DNA from: Candidula unifasciata
Taxonomy: Eukaryota > Mollusca > Gastropoda > Stylommatophora > Geomitridae
Assembly: GCA_905116865.2 (NCBI GenBank)
Contig: CAJHNH020000226.1
Location: forward strand, 150,229-214,228
Direction: 5' to 3'
Length of the DNA stretch: 64,000 nt
How positions within the stretch are numbered: the stretch's first letter is position 1; the number at the start of each line of letters is the position of its first letter. This document shows positions 1 to 10,337 of this stretch, piece by piece. The notes beneath the pieces are model-generated. The model saw nothing but the letters and a program-made list of their open reading frames with translations. It searched no databases and was not told the DNA's origin. Both the position numbers and the translations under genes were made by a program.

Positions 1-227
1 GAAAAGATTTCACGAGGGTTGGGGGGGGGGGGGGGGGTAGGTGTACATCCTGTCTTGTCTAGGATCTTGAAGTGAGAAAATCATGTTGATAGCGGATCTC
101 TGACATTGTGTGTAGGGTTAGCTGCCAGCAGTAATCTGTAGTCACATGAGGATTACTTGAGCGAAGATTTTGCTTGTAATGCTGAGGAACGGAATGTTGC
201 AGTCACTTCTGTCATCTTTGGTGCTTA
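1..227. other. Non-coding edge with poly-G tract
   Basis: A run of 17 G lies at 21-37. No coding or repeat homology to the rest of the window was seen in the remainder. Confidence 0.5.
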
Positions 228-585
228 GGTTTAAACAAGGGATCAACAACAAGGATAGTAACACATAAGTGCTCCGTTAAACTTCTAACTCAAGACTGAG
301 TCAGAAGAATCTCAGTGCAGTGCATGAACTCCATTGCGCCGGCAAGAATTCTAAAATACTTTGGGTAGATTTGAAATTCCACATTTTCCCAGGGCAGACC
401 AGTTAGGCTACTCTTTTTGATTTCGAACTGTCAAGGGATTTTTTACGTGTGCAACCATACACACGGGCGTCTGATCTTACTACCCAGAGACCAGGGAAAA
501 TTATTAGAAGTCCACATGAAGAAAATTCCAGCCTTCACCGGGATCGCCAGCACTCGAGGCAGACGCCATGCCTCGAGACCACTTG
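228..585 (+). repeat. Dispersed repeat family F, copy 1
   Basis: This block aligns along its length with 46073-46425: shared words include GGTTTAAACAA, CCATAAGTGCTCCGTT, AAGAATCTCAG and GACGCCATGCCTCGAGAC at the 3' end. A third, partial, inverted copy is at 57010-57075. No protein is encoded consistently and no tRNA-like head was seen. It is an old interspersed element of about 355 bp of unknown class. Confidence 0.75.
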
Positions 586-1555
586 CTTTTAGCTCAGGTA
601 ACAGTGTTGGTATCCATTACATTTTGCACTACTGATTTTTCTCTCCAGCAGAGCTGAATTCCCAGTTTTATGATTATTTCTTTGCTACATTTTAATGTTG
701 CAGGTAATATACTGTCTTTTCCTAGTTCCTGGCCAGATGTGAATGTCTAGTGCTTCACTCTGAAAATGTGGGTATACACAGGAATAGGCCATAACTGGAA
801 ACTGGTTCTGCACATAACTGTAAATGATTAAAATTATTAAAGATGAAAGAGATTTAAAAATAAAGATTATGCCAGCCTCTGTGGTCCCAGTGAAAGTATG
901 TGGTAACATGTCCAGAATTATCCTGGTCTAGTCTGCGCAAAAAGTTGGCCAGTCATAAGAAACTATTATTTCAACAAAATGATTCTCTCAGAAGGAATTA
1001 AAACAAACACTATATGACAGAAAGGATTTGGACATCAGGAGTTAAGACACAAAAGCAACAATTGATAAATACAGAGTGCGCTCCTTGGGACTAAAAGTGT
1101 TAAGAATGCTAGGCTCTTTTAGAAGAAATACCTGTGTACAATCCCGAACCTGCAGTCTGTGGAAACCTACCTGGTCATGCAAGCCTAAGTCCTGGGGCTT
1201 AAGATCTCTGTCCCGCAGTGCTCTACATTACATGACCCGTTACAGTTGTGTAGGTGATTCGATGGAACTTAAGAACCTGCCATCTTTCTCTGTCTTCAGC
1301 TTGTTGAATAAGTGTATGATAACTTAGTCCATTTCCTGATGTTATCATTCCAGGTTCTTCTCTGCCCTATTCTTCTTCGACTACCCCCCAATGTTTGTCT
1401 TTGCAATCGAATTATGTCTCACCATGTGCCCCAATTAAGCTAGATTGCAATGTTTCACAACTCCCGAAAGAGGCTCTTGATGTCGAGCAAAATTGGGTAT
1501 TTTACCTCTGACATATTTGTTACTTTTATGTTTTAAATAACTAATTTGGAAAATA
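586..1555. other. Intergenic, no recognisable feature
   Basis: Only short unrelated ORFs of at most 83 codons are present. Nothing was recognised. Confidence 0.4.
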
Positions 1556-1559
1556 TATC

Positions 1560-1990
1560 TATACATCTATATTCAGTATCCTGAATTCTCTTTTCCATTT
1601 CCATAGTGGGAGTACAACTCTCACATCCACATAAGAAAATAGGTTTTAACCTATTCTGTATCCTGATTCCTCCTTTCTTTTTCCAAAGTGAGAGTACGAC
1701 TCTCACATCCGCATAAGAGGATAGACAATACCAGTGAATTGTATATATTCACATTCATTTTGCTCTTCTACATTGTATTTAGCTACGACATTGCGGCTGT
1801 TGCCATATCAAGTCTTGTCTTGATCTCTTTGGTACATCTGCCATCATTACATATGTAGGAGCCAAAGTATGTGAAGGTTTCAACTTCTTGCATTGTAGTA
1901 ATGACAGTCTCTTGGCTCCAACATAAATTATCAGTGTCTCTTTGGGCATTGGTCACTTACACAATGGTGTGCTTAAGATCTGCATTAGTG
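1560..1990 (-). mobile_element. RTE-type LINE remnant (3' part of RT ORF)
   Basis: On the minus strand about 1960-1790 reads FTYFGSYICNDGRC, followed by TKEIKTRLDMATAAM. This is the FxYLGSxIxxDGxxxxEIxxRIxxA block that follows the reverse transcriptase in RTE-type ORF2. The lower part (1575-1730) contains a diverged tandem duplication of about 70 bp; both units carry an ACTCTCACATCC word. The copy is decayed and non-functional. Confidence 0.65.
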
Positions 1991-2051
1991 CCTGTCCATT
2001 TGTTTTGAAGAGTCTCTGTTGGGCAGCTGTTTCCCTCTCTCTGACTTGCAA

Positions 2052-2326
2052 AATCTGGGCAGTCTTGTAAGAGTACCCATGCTGTGGATTTGCTTTGATG
2101 CATCACATCCAGATGTGGCAAATCTGGGCAGTCTTGTGAGAGTACCCATGCTGTGGATTTGCTTTGATGCATCACATCCAGATGTGGCAAATCTGGGCAG
2201 TCTTGTGAGAGTACCCACGCTGTGGATTTGCTTTGATGCATCACATCCAGATGTGGCAAATCTGGGCAGTCTTGTGAGAGTACCCATGCTGTGGATTTGC
2301 TTTGAAGCATCACATCCAGATGTGAC
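2052..2326. repeat. 69-bp tandem repeat, 4 copies
   Basis: Units begin AATCTGGGCAGTCTTG at 2052, 2121, 2190 and 2259 and are nearly identical, the last diverging at its end. Because 69 is divisible by 3, three overlapping ORFs of 118-131 codons exist on both strands. They are repeat artefacts rather than genes. Confidence 0.9.
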
Positions 2327-2493
2327 AGTCATTGGTACCCATATGTTGACTGTGTGCTCTGGTAGCTTCCTCTTCTGCATTTATCCTTAACAGTGTGGCT
2401 GGCACATTGTGGTTTACAGATAGGCTGTGGTGCCTGTGCTTTTCAGTCCAAGACATTTGATTTCAGCAAAATCTTAATATAAATAATATGCAA

Positions 2494-2704
2494 GCCCGGC
2501 TCTCTAGCGTAGTTGGCTAAACCGGATTGCGCGGTGACCGGGTGACAAACTCCTTGTGGTCCGGGTTCACTCCCGGGGGTAGGCAAAAAAGCCACATTTC
2601 TCCCAGATTTATGGTACTTATGATGGAATCAAGGCCGAAGGTTTGCGATATCCGTAATACCGAGCCTAAGGGTTAACAACCCATGGCTTCTGCATACTAA
2701 AACA
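2494..2704 (+). mobile_element. tRNA-headed SINE family C, copy 1
   Basis: It begins GCCCGGCTCTCTAGCG. It has an A-box-like TAGTTGGCTAAACCGG and a B-box-like GGTTCACTCCC, then a conserved body (GCCACATTTCTCCCAGATTTA, GGAATCAAGGCCGAAGG). Other copies lie at 27567-27778 and 56217-56437, with a head fragment near 46005-46058. Presumed RNA polymerase III-transcribed and LINE-mobilised. Confidence 0.75.
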
Positions 2705-3550
2705 AGCAACATATATATTATGCCACTTAAATGGCAGTGCAGCCATTCTCCCCCCCCCCCCCCCCCCTCCCCTTATCTAAACAGGGCTCTGAGAACCTAC
2801 ATGGGAAGTGGTCTGATATAAAATACTGGGGATGTCTAGAAACAAGAGTAAGACATTCCTTGAAATGCCTGGTGCGAACTGTTTTCATTGTGATTGTGCT
2901 GGCCATCACATGTGTTACGTAGCTGTAACAGAGATTCTTGAAACTTTTTATTTTTGCATATCCATCATTTCTTCCTTTTATGAGCAAGGGTTTATTACAC
3001 TTGAAGATTAGAAATCAGGAAGTTATGTATGGTTGTGATAAGGGCTTTTTTCTGATGGTTCTGCAGTAGCGGATTCTTATTTTTTTTTTTTTAAATTGTT
3101 GTAAGGTATTTTTCAGCGCTACTGTAGTAGACAACTTTGTGACAAGTACTGACACCTTTTATAAACACTGTGTGGTGGGTACTTTTACATTTTTTTTCCC
3201 CCTAGAATAAAGCCCTGGTTGTGATGTGCTTGTTTTCATGTGTTATGTTAATTATCTAATTCAGTACTATGTTATGATCTAATTCAATAATATATGTTAT
3301 GTTATGATCTATTTCACTACTTGCCTATAGATGCTATTAAAATAAAGGCTGTGAGACAACTATCATTATGTCTGTGATATTTTTTAAAGACTACATGTTG
3401 ATCTGTTTTCTAGTTCATCACAAATATAGTTTGTTTTTAAAAAACGTTTATAGCATTTCTGTCAGTACGCACTGATAAAATTGTATTCCCCCTGAGTGTA
3501 TTCAGTGGCCTAATGTTCGGGGAGGGGGAAACACCCTCTCCCCCAGCAGT
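2705..3550. other. Non-coding, poly-C tract
   Basis: A run of about 18 C lies near 2750-2767 and a T-run near 3080. The rest is AT-rich with no recognisable gene or repeat. Confidence 0.4.
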
Positions 3551-3885
3551 TCCTCTTCTGCCTTTCTAACCTCCAGTGGAGCACGGGCCCTCAGCCAACT
3601 CACACAAGTTCTGTAATTTGCTCTCATCTTTTCAGCTTCTCTTTCTAGCTCCCTTCTCCATATGTATTTTGGTCTTCTTTTATTGTGGGTCCCAGTGCAA
3701 AGACATTCTAGTCATACGGTTCTTAGCTTTTTTTCAACGTGTTGTATCCAAAGAAAGCGGGTTTTCTTCACTACTTGATCCACTGGAAGTTAGTTCTCTC
3801 CCAAATTTCTACATTAGTGATTCTATCATACCATTTAATTCCCTCTATTCTGCGCAGGCACCAGTTAACGAATTTAAGGCTTATG
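3551..3885 (-). mobile_element. RTE-type LINE 3' end remnant
   Basis: The segment is homologous to 11690-12200 and 41290-41640, sharing GTGCAAAGACATTCTAGT, CACTGGAAGTTAGTTCTCTC and CTCTATTCTGC. In the better copy the minus strand encodes the RTE post-RT block. Reading frames here are broken. Confidence 0.65.
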
Positions 3886-4360
3886 GCTAGTGCAGGCTTT
3901 GTGAACTGCAGGTTAGAATGTCTTTTTTTTTTTTTTTAAACAATTTCTGTTTTTTGTTTTGGTTTAAAAATTGGATCTAACAAAGTAACCATACTTTCAG
4001 AAATAACAGAAAAACATTATCTTATACCTTATGTTTGAATTTGTAATGGATGAGCCAGTTAATCAACCTGAAGATTTAAGGCCGCATGAACAATCAGGTT
4101 AGGACTGTTTTATTTCTCAACAGGTTTTTAATTTTACAAATTAAAATTAAAAAAAAAACCTTACTTTTAGAAATGACAACGACAAGAAAAATTACATTAC
4201 CTAATTTTTTTTAATTGTCAGTGTCATGACCACAAATAAGTCGCAGGTTTTATACAATGCCAGAAACAAAAGCAGATATGAACAACAATGTGTAAAATGA
4301 AATTTATTTTCACTGCAATTCAAAACAAGAACCTAAATAAACTTAATAAGTGTAAGTACC
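3886..4360. other. AT-rich non-coding
   Basis: Contains a T-run near 3921-3936 and A/T-rich sequence. Nothing else was recognised. Confidence 0.35.
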
Positions 4361-4364
4361 CGAA

Positions 4365-4480
4365 AGAAAATGACCCTTTTCACATGCCCACAAGGCATAT
4401 GGTTTTAGATTCCTTTGTACAGACCAACTGGCATTCGATGCCTGGTGTAGTGGAGATCATGCCAGTTTGACTTTACTTCT
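4365..4480 (-). mobile_element. Degenerate SINE family A fragment
   Basis: The order of conserved words on the plus strand follows family A read backwards: TGACCCTTTTC, then GACCAACTGGCATTC, a GGTGTAGTGGAGATCATGCC block, then CTTTACTTC. It is heavily diverged and lacks the tRNA-like head. Confidence 0.4.
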
Positions 4481-4624
4481 CAATACATCCTCTGGTCCAG
4501 TGTGATGCAGGCCACATAATCCAATGAGGCCCTTTGGTGTATAAAAATATCTCAAGCCCCATAAGGGTCATTTTCTGTTGTAAAAACACTTTCTGGTATC
4601 TTCTTCTTTTGTTCGCCTGAAATA

Positions 4625-5049
4625 AGTTGTCTATATCAGCAATTTTGTCTCTAGTATAAATTTCACTGTCGTTAGTTCATTCAGTGGTCTATAGAGTTTA
4701 CGTTCCACTGTTGTTCTTTCTGGCCACAAGGTTTGCCTTAATGTGTCAAATTCGGTGCAGTCCTGTAGTACATACTCTGCTGTTTGGGGCACCTTTCCAC
4801 AGGTGCACATGGCTGATACGCCTATCTTGAATTTTGTGTACACGTGGTTACGTAATCGGTTGTGCCCTGTTCTGAGGTGGAGGATAATGACTTGTTCTGG
4901 TCTGTCCATAATAAAATAGTTTTCTGCTGGGGCTGGTGGTTTCCAGATCGATTTAATGATTCTTTTTTTTTTGGGTGGTATGTGACTGGTACATCCGGCT
5001 GCACTTTTGTCGCACTTTTTCCTGCTAGTTGATCAGCTTTCTCATTTCC
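4625..5049 (-). mobile_element. LINE RNase H domain / C-terminal remnant
   Basis: Minus-strand frames give NEKADQLAGKS (end of an RNase H fold), then RPEQVIILHLRTGHNRL and a Cys-containing tail (MCTCGKVPQTAEYVLQDC) ending at LNELTTVKFILETKLLI. The same domain order is intact at 26480-27271. A frameshift separates the two parts, so this is a dead copy. Confidence 0.75.
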
Positions 5050-5154
5050 AGTTTCTGGTATCTATTGTACATTAAGCTGACTTGGTCAGTTATAACAAAA
5101 AATGTAAGGGGCGTGAGATAACTGTTGACCAACACTAAACAGGTTATAGTCCTT

Positions 5155-5428
5155 GTGTGGGTTCCGAGGGCCTTATTGTGGGGTAAATAAGAATAGACCC
5201 ACTGTCTCCACAGCAAGCATGTCGTAAGAGTCGACTACTTGGAGATATGCTTCAAAGGTTGAGTGCATCTGCCTGAGAGGCAAGGAATCAAGAGTCTTCA
5301 TACAAATGAGGCAGATCTGTGGAAAGCATGTGCATGCAACACTCAGGTTCTAAGACTAAGGTCCAGAGGTGGGTGAACACCAGAATTTTCCGCTGCAGTT
5401 TGCAGCCAGGGAATGTAAAGAAGAAGTA
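5155..5428 (+). mobile_element. Dispersed repeat family E, near full length
   Basis: It contains the family E landmarks in order: AATAGACCCACTGTCTCC, GCATGTCGTAAGAGTCGACT, CATCTGCCTGAGAGGCAAGG, TGCAACACTCAGGTTCT and a GAAGAAG tail. Related copies lie at 21185-21468, 32005-32285 (minus), 42110-42335, 45003-45185 and 62560-62695. Probably a SINE or LINE 3' end of about 280 bp. Confidence 0.7.
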
Positions 5429-5556
5429 CCTGGTTTCAGAAAATGTGTGCGTGAGTTAAGCCTCCCAATTTCAGGGGAACAAACAACAGACTCACTGCCT
5501 ATAACATTCATGGCACACAAAAATGACTAACAAGGGGAATTTGATGTTTTCACCTG

Positions 5557-5650
5557 AAAGGTGCAGCTACTACAGCCTAGTTGTAAACCACAAACAGCTT
5601 GTCAACCTCTCTTTTAATGACAAGCACAGAAGAAGACATGGGAAATCAGA
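5557..5650 (+). repeat. Dispersed repeat family H fragment
   Basis: It has CAGCCTAGTTGTAAACCACA and a tail AGCACAGAAGAAGAC. Related pieces are at 7826-7905 (CAGCCTTGCTGTAAACCACA) and 47870-47960 (CAGCCTTGCTGTAAAC plus a GAAGAAG tail). Confidence 0.5.
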
Positions 5651-6390
5651 GGAAATGATCGGACAACATATTGAGCTCATGCATGAAATGATGATAGTCC
5701 AATTAGACGACATCTCTAAAATGAAGGCTGGCTCTGTCCGAAAATATTTACAATCACCCAAGTCCGTCTAATTGAATAGATAGAGCCATCAAGTAAATAT
5801 CTTTGTATGCACAGCAGCAACAAATCTTAACCCTTTCACTACGTGACTGCTAAAAAAAATATGAGTCATGAGAATTTCCGAAAAAATCCTTAGCAAACGA
5901 ATCTTTGTTTTAATACTAATAAATTGTATAAAAATTTACTCATTAATCAACGGTATAACAATTTATTTGCCTATATTTCTTAGATTGTTGCTTTGAAATA
6001 TATAAAGACATAAAAAGGGAGTAATCAATAAATAGCAGAGTAAAGCATTCAATGGAATGCATTTTTTCAGGATCTAAAACAAATCTGTTATCAGGTGACT
6101 CACGCCGTGACCTCTAACACTGAGGTTTACGGGGAAAATTTTGTCAGCCTGGCTTTAAAAAAAAATTTTATTTATATGAAAACCCTTCTAAATGCTATAT
6201 TTATTTAATATATCCACATTCAGACCTTCTAAACACTAAATAGGTCACAAAGAACCAAAGGCATTTAACAACGATTTTTGAGATTTGTCACTGCAGAAAA
6301 TGTGACATGTCGGCATTTGCCTGGCTGTGCCACAACCAGAAGTTACTCGACTTAGCATTCTTGGGGCAACAGGGTTAACGACTAAACTGA
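5651..6390. other. AT-rich non-coding
   Basis: Low-complexity A/T-rich sequence. No ORF, splice-bounded exon or repeat homology was recognised. Confidence 0.35.
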
Positions 6391-6705
6391 ATGCTGGTCA
6401 CAATGAATAGCCAAAATGCCATTCCTTGTCCTGACTGTACACTCTTTCAGACCGCTCTTTGCCTATTGCTTATCTATTATCTTATCTATCTTTCAAGCGG
6501 GAGTGGGGAAGGCAGAAAGGACATACTGCAGCACTGCCCTTACCTCTCCCAGCAAAGACTGTGGATCTGGCCCGGGGGATCCACATTGCGAGAGAAGCTA
6601 TGGGGGACCGGTGGCGACCTTAAACGCGCAATCCTATTTTTGACCCAGACGGAAGGACTCAATGTTTAGCATGACTGATGTCGAACGCAGAAGAAGAAGA
6701 AGCTT
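6391..6705 (+). mobile_element. LINE C-terminal (post-RNase H) remnant
   Basis: The plus frame gives KDILQHCPYLSQQRLW, then LREKLWGTGGDLKRAILFL. This matches in style and spacing the VLQDCPLF...[16 protein letters not shown] tail at 26480-26640. It ends at a GAACGCAGAAGAAGAAG tail near 6682-6700. Confidence 0.6.
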
Positions 6706-6872
6706 ATCTTCCTACTTAATCACTAATGTCCTGGGAAGTAATCGCGGATTCTGCAATGGTGACATCAGCGATCAGGTGCCCAGCGCCCTATACAAATATC
6801 GGTCTAGTACAATATGCTCGATGCGCATTAGGATGGAGAAGGTTTTTTTTTACATCAGGTATGTCAAGCGTG

Positions 6873-7140
6873 CGGCCCTTGGCAAGCACACCTGCGACCC
6901 TTGGCAAGCACGCCTGCGGCCCTTGGAAAGCACACCTGTGATCCTTGGCAACCCCACCTGTGGCCCTTGGCAACCCGCCTGTGATCCTTGGCAAGCACAC
7001 TTGCGACCCTTGGCAAGCACACCTGCGACCCTTGGCAAGCACACCTGCGACCCTTGGCAAGCACACCTGCGACCCTTGGCAAGCACACCTGTGACCCTTG
7101 GCAAGCACACCTGCGACCCTTGGCAACCACACCTATGACT
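6873..7140. repeat. 22-bp minisatellite
   Basis: About 12 units of CGACCCTTGGCAAGCACACCTG. The 5' units (6890-6990) are more diverged (GGCCC, AACCC variants) than the 3' units. With 22-bp units any frame cycles every 66 bp, which produces spurious ORFs of 110-158 codons on both strands. Confidence 0.9.
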
Positions 7141-7825
7141 CTGGTAAGCACAGCTGCCCTTGACGACCCCCCCCCCCCCCATCCCCCACTGTAAAAGTTT
7201 TTATTAAATGACTTCAATTATTTGTCACGTGCTACCCTCATGACAACACAAATGTGACACATATGGTCCCCGGGGAACCCTCAGTTTGACATGCTAGCCT
7301 TACATTTACTTGCTACAGTGTTCATTAGGAATGCTACACCTTTTATGAAGCTGAAATAGCAACAGCCATCTAATATAGAATGTTAAAACAATGCATCACA
7401 CTCATAAATACATCATCCCATGCATCACACTCAAAACATCATCCCATAAGCTGATGATCTTAATAAGAACATCGATATGCAGCACAAGCATTACATATCC
7501 TGAATGTACCTTTGTTTAATACAACAAAAACACAGGTACTTTTAGTTCACCCCATCCGGGGACTCCAAGATTTCATAGGGAGTCCCCCTGCAAAGTCCAA
7601 TATTATCGGGTGGGAGTTAGTGTCAGTTGGTGTTCATTTCACGCCAAAGATGGGGTGAATTAAAAAAAAAAAAACTTTTTGTAGTGACACTATTCATTAT
7701 TTCACAGTTTAGCTAAACCCATTCTGCCTGTATGACTTTTCTTTACAGACTACTCTGAATTTAATTAATTATATAAAAATACTTCCCTCTGTGGGTTTCA
7801 CTGCCCCATGGGGATATGTGTGTTG
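7141..7825. other. Non-coding
   Basis: A C-run lies near 7168-7180. A short duplicated phrase CATCACACTCA is at about 7395-7435. No gene was recognised. Confidence 0.35.
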
Positions 7826-7905
7826 GTCTGAAAGGTGTGGATATCCCAGCCTTGCTGTAAACCACAAAACAATGTGCCAGCTACTTCTTTGAGGAAGAAG
7901 GACAA
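7826..7905 (+). repeat. Dispersed repeat family H fragment
   Basis: GGTGTGGATATCCCAGCC followed by TTGCTGTAAACCACAAA matches the pieces at 5557 and 47870. It ends in a GAAGAAGGACAAGAAG tail. Confidence 0.5.
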
Positions 7906-8053
7906 GAAGATTTAAAAATCTGGTTACACAAACTCTTTCTACATGATGTGTATTCATGCTGTTTTCAAATACTCGTTAAATAGTTAATTACATAATCTTT
8001 TTCCATGCAATCTTTCTTGACACCAAATTCAGAGTCTTACTATATAATTTATT

Positions 8054-8299
8054 CTCAGAAGGTCGTGGGTTCGCATCCCGTCGGAGCAAGACTTTTTTTC
8101 TCCTCCAAAAAATGACCTTGACTCCCAGGTTGACCCAGCCTTGAGTGGGTACCAGGTGCAGTCCTGGGAAGTAAAGGTGGTCAGCATCACACTGACCACA
8201 TCACCCACCAAGTGCTGATGGCTCTATAAAAATATAGGTCTAGCCCTATATTCCCAATACACCTAAAGGCGTGGAAAAGGAACCTTTATTTACCAACTG
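8054..8299 (+). mobile_element. SINE family A, head-truncated, with TSD
   Basis: It begins within the tRNA-like head at GAAGGTCGTGGGTTCGC (B box retained, A box missing). It then has the conserved body (GACTCCCAGGTTGACC, GTGGGTACCAGGTGCAG, GGGAAGTAAAGG, TATAGGTCTAGCCC, CTAAAGGCGTGGAAAAGG). The AT-rich duplication ACTATATAATT flanks it at 8039-8049 and 8300-8310. Confidence 0.8.
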
Positions 8300-8321
8300 A
8301 CTATATAATTAATTATATAAC

Positions 8322-8417
8322 TTCTTCTTGTCCTCTTTTACCGCTTCGGGTGTCAAGAGAGATATAAGGTTCAGCTTCTCGCTCTTCTGGCTGCCTAGCC
8401 ATAGACACATCAAACTT
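8322..8417 (-). mobile_element. Short LINE 3' end, copy 1
   Basis: Starting CTTCTTCTTGTCCTCTTTTA, it is almost identical to the start of 8440-8770 and is preceded by the same AT-rich target word (8300-8321). It is a 96-bp, strongly 5'-truncated insertion. Confidence 0.7.
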
Positions 8418-8439
8418 ACTATATAATTAATTATATAAC

Positions 8440-8770
8440 TTCTTCTTGTCCTCTTTTACCGCTTTGGGTGTCAAGAGAGATATAAGGTTCTGCTTCTCGC
8501 TCTTCTGGCTGCCTAGCCATAGACACCCCATGCTGTTGTAGAGTTTCTTTGATATTATCTTTCCAATTTGTTCTTGGTCTACCTCATGCTGAACTTCTCC
8601 TTTTTCCACAAGGTATTCTCTCAAAGTTGGGAAAGCCATCTGATTTGATATCTTTGTATGTAATTTAGAATTGGTTCTGTGCCGACTTTTTCTCTTATGA
8701 CCTCATTCCTGATTTTATTTCTTCTGGTCACCCCTGCAGCGTATCTCAAACAACTCACTTCCATATTAAC
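8440..8770 (-). mobile_element. LINE 3' end, copy 2
   Basis: The minus strand encodes AFPTLREYLVEKGEVQHEVD and, upstream in decayed frames, an RTE-like basic segment. The plus-strand left edge is the CTTCTTCTTG tail. A homologous end is at 14927-15072. Confidence 0.65.
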
Positions 8771-9692
8771 TTAATACCGAATAAAATTTATTTAATATTA
8801 ATTACACAACAGCTTAGAAAAACCTCTTCTGCTTGACCCGTCTTAACATTGTTGCGTGTCTCAGTATATCATTTATTATATAACAACATAAGTGAAAGAG
8901 ATACGATGACATAAATAGAGGGTAACAGTGACATTGAGAGACAAAATGGGAGAGGATTGGAACATAAAAGAGAGACAAATGCAGATAAAATAGGACAGAC
9001 AGACAGGCAGAAACTGAGGCAAGAGTGTCAATGTCCATGTGCACCTAAGTAGATACATTTACATGAGGCCTACATGTATTTTGTGACACATACATGTTGA
9101 CACCAAAATGCTGTTCAATGGTTCACAATCCATCATCCTCTATTTCAACCTTCAGGTCTGGTGTCACAGAGAAGACACAAAATACTCGTGAGACTGAGCA
9201 CTGCAGATGGTGCTGTAGATCTTGCTATAAATAAGCAGCGGGCTGTGACTTAAGCTGCAGGTGATCTCCTTGGACTTGTTACTTGACTGGGTATGAGTTA
9301 GAGCCCGATCTTGATGCCACCCAATTTTTGAAGATATCCCTGTAAGACAGAGCCAAAGACAAGTTGATAAACAAGCCTGATGGAAACAAATGTAAGGGGG
9401 AGACAATAACCACATGGATGGGTTGACCACAAGGCTTGAGAGGGACATGCATGCCATTCTGAACTATGAATGCGGTGGCTATGAGATGGCAACAAAAGTT
9501 CATGAGTTCTGTCAGGTCTTGGGTTTGTTTACATAAATAAACAGTGGGGGAACCCTTGAGGCCGTTAAATATTATATATTAATAAAGTAACAGAAAACGT
9601 ATTGATCGGCACTTATAGAAAGAAGTAGAAAGATAGAAGAACCCACTAGACAACTAATATTATATATTGTTGTCTAGCGTGTTCTCCCCAAC
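8771..9692. other. Non-coding, unclassified
   Basis: Short ORFs (at most 97 codons) on the minus strand show no recognisable domain. An ATATTATATATT word recurs at about 9570 and 9658. Possible candidate area for the missing last TOX exon, but no match was found. Confidence 0.3.
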
Positions 9693-10170
9693 GAACAAAA
9701 AATCCCCAACAAACAAAAACATGTCAATAAACAAAAGACTTTAAACAAAAACATTCAACAAATAAAACTCACCATCATACAAAAATATATCAATAAACAA
9801 AACACTTTAAACACAAACATCCAACAAACAAAACTCACCAACAACAAAAACATGTCAATAAACAAAACACTTTAAACACAAACATTCAACAAACAAAACT
9901 CACCAATTAACAAAAACATGCCAATAAACAAAACACTTAACAGACAAAACTCACCAAAAAACAAAAACATGTCAATAAACAAAACACTTTAAACAAAAAG
10001 CAATGAACAAAATACACCAACGAATAAAACATTCTAATAAATACAACATCCCAATAACAAAACACCTCAATTAATAAAATGACTGAATAAACAAAGTATC
10101 CCAATAAAAAAAAATACTCCAATAAACAAAACAAAACACTTTAATAAACAAAACAAAACACTTTAATAAA
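9693..10170. repeat. A/C-rich AATAAACAAAACACTTT tandem array
   Basis: Irregular units of about 60 bp repeat ATGTCAATAAACAAAACAC, CTTTAAACACAAACATTCA and ACAAACAAAACTCACCAA. The array degenerates to shorter AATAAACAAAACAAAACAC units next to the Cys-rich TOX exon. Transcribed with the gene it would be a T/G-rich intronic tract. Confidence 0.8.
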
Positions 10171-10221
10171 CAATGCACATGATCCCTGCTGGCCCTAGGG
10201 TCAACAACAGCAGCCACATAC

Positions 10222-10337
10222 CTGCAGTGAGTAATGACACAGTCATTGCTGCAATATTCAGAATCCCAGGCTGGGTTGTCCTTGGCATGATTCCTGCATC
10301 CGCTTCGGACACACAGCGGAGCTGCTACCTCCATTGG
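10222..10337 (-). CDS. TOX: TOX exon 7: Cys-rich C-terminal module
   Basis: The acceptor TTTTTTCAG precedes CCAATGGAGG at 10337, and the exon ends CACTGCAG before the donor GTATGT at 10221-10216. It encodes 38 residues, [14 protein letters not shown]...[15 protein letters not shown], plus two bases of an Arg codon. The pattern C-x4-C-x14-C-x3-C-x3-H-C closely resembles the end of vertebrate TOX4 (CVRSGC...EYCSNECVVKHCR), a candidate zinc-binding module. Frame 0 joins directly to exon 6. Reading past the donor gives [13 protein letters not shown] and then the A-rich array, so splicing to a further exon is more likely. Confidence 0.82.

Noticed and set aside
1957..2390. Three overlapping ORFs of 118-131 codons
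   Set aside because: They come from a four-copy 69-bp tandem repeat; no homology and no single favoured strand.
6662..7217. 158-codon ORF continuing from 6662 through the 22-bp repeats
   Set aside because: Its N-terminal part is LINE tail and unique DNA and the rest is minisatellite; overlapping frames on the other strand are equally open.
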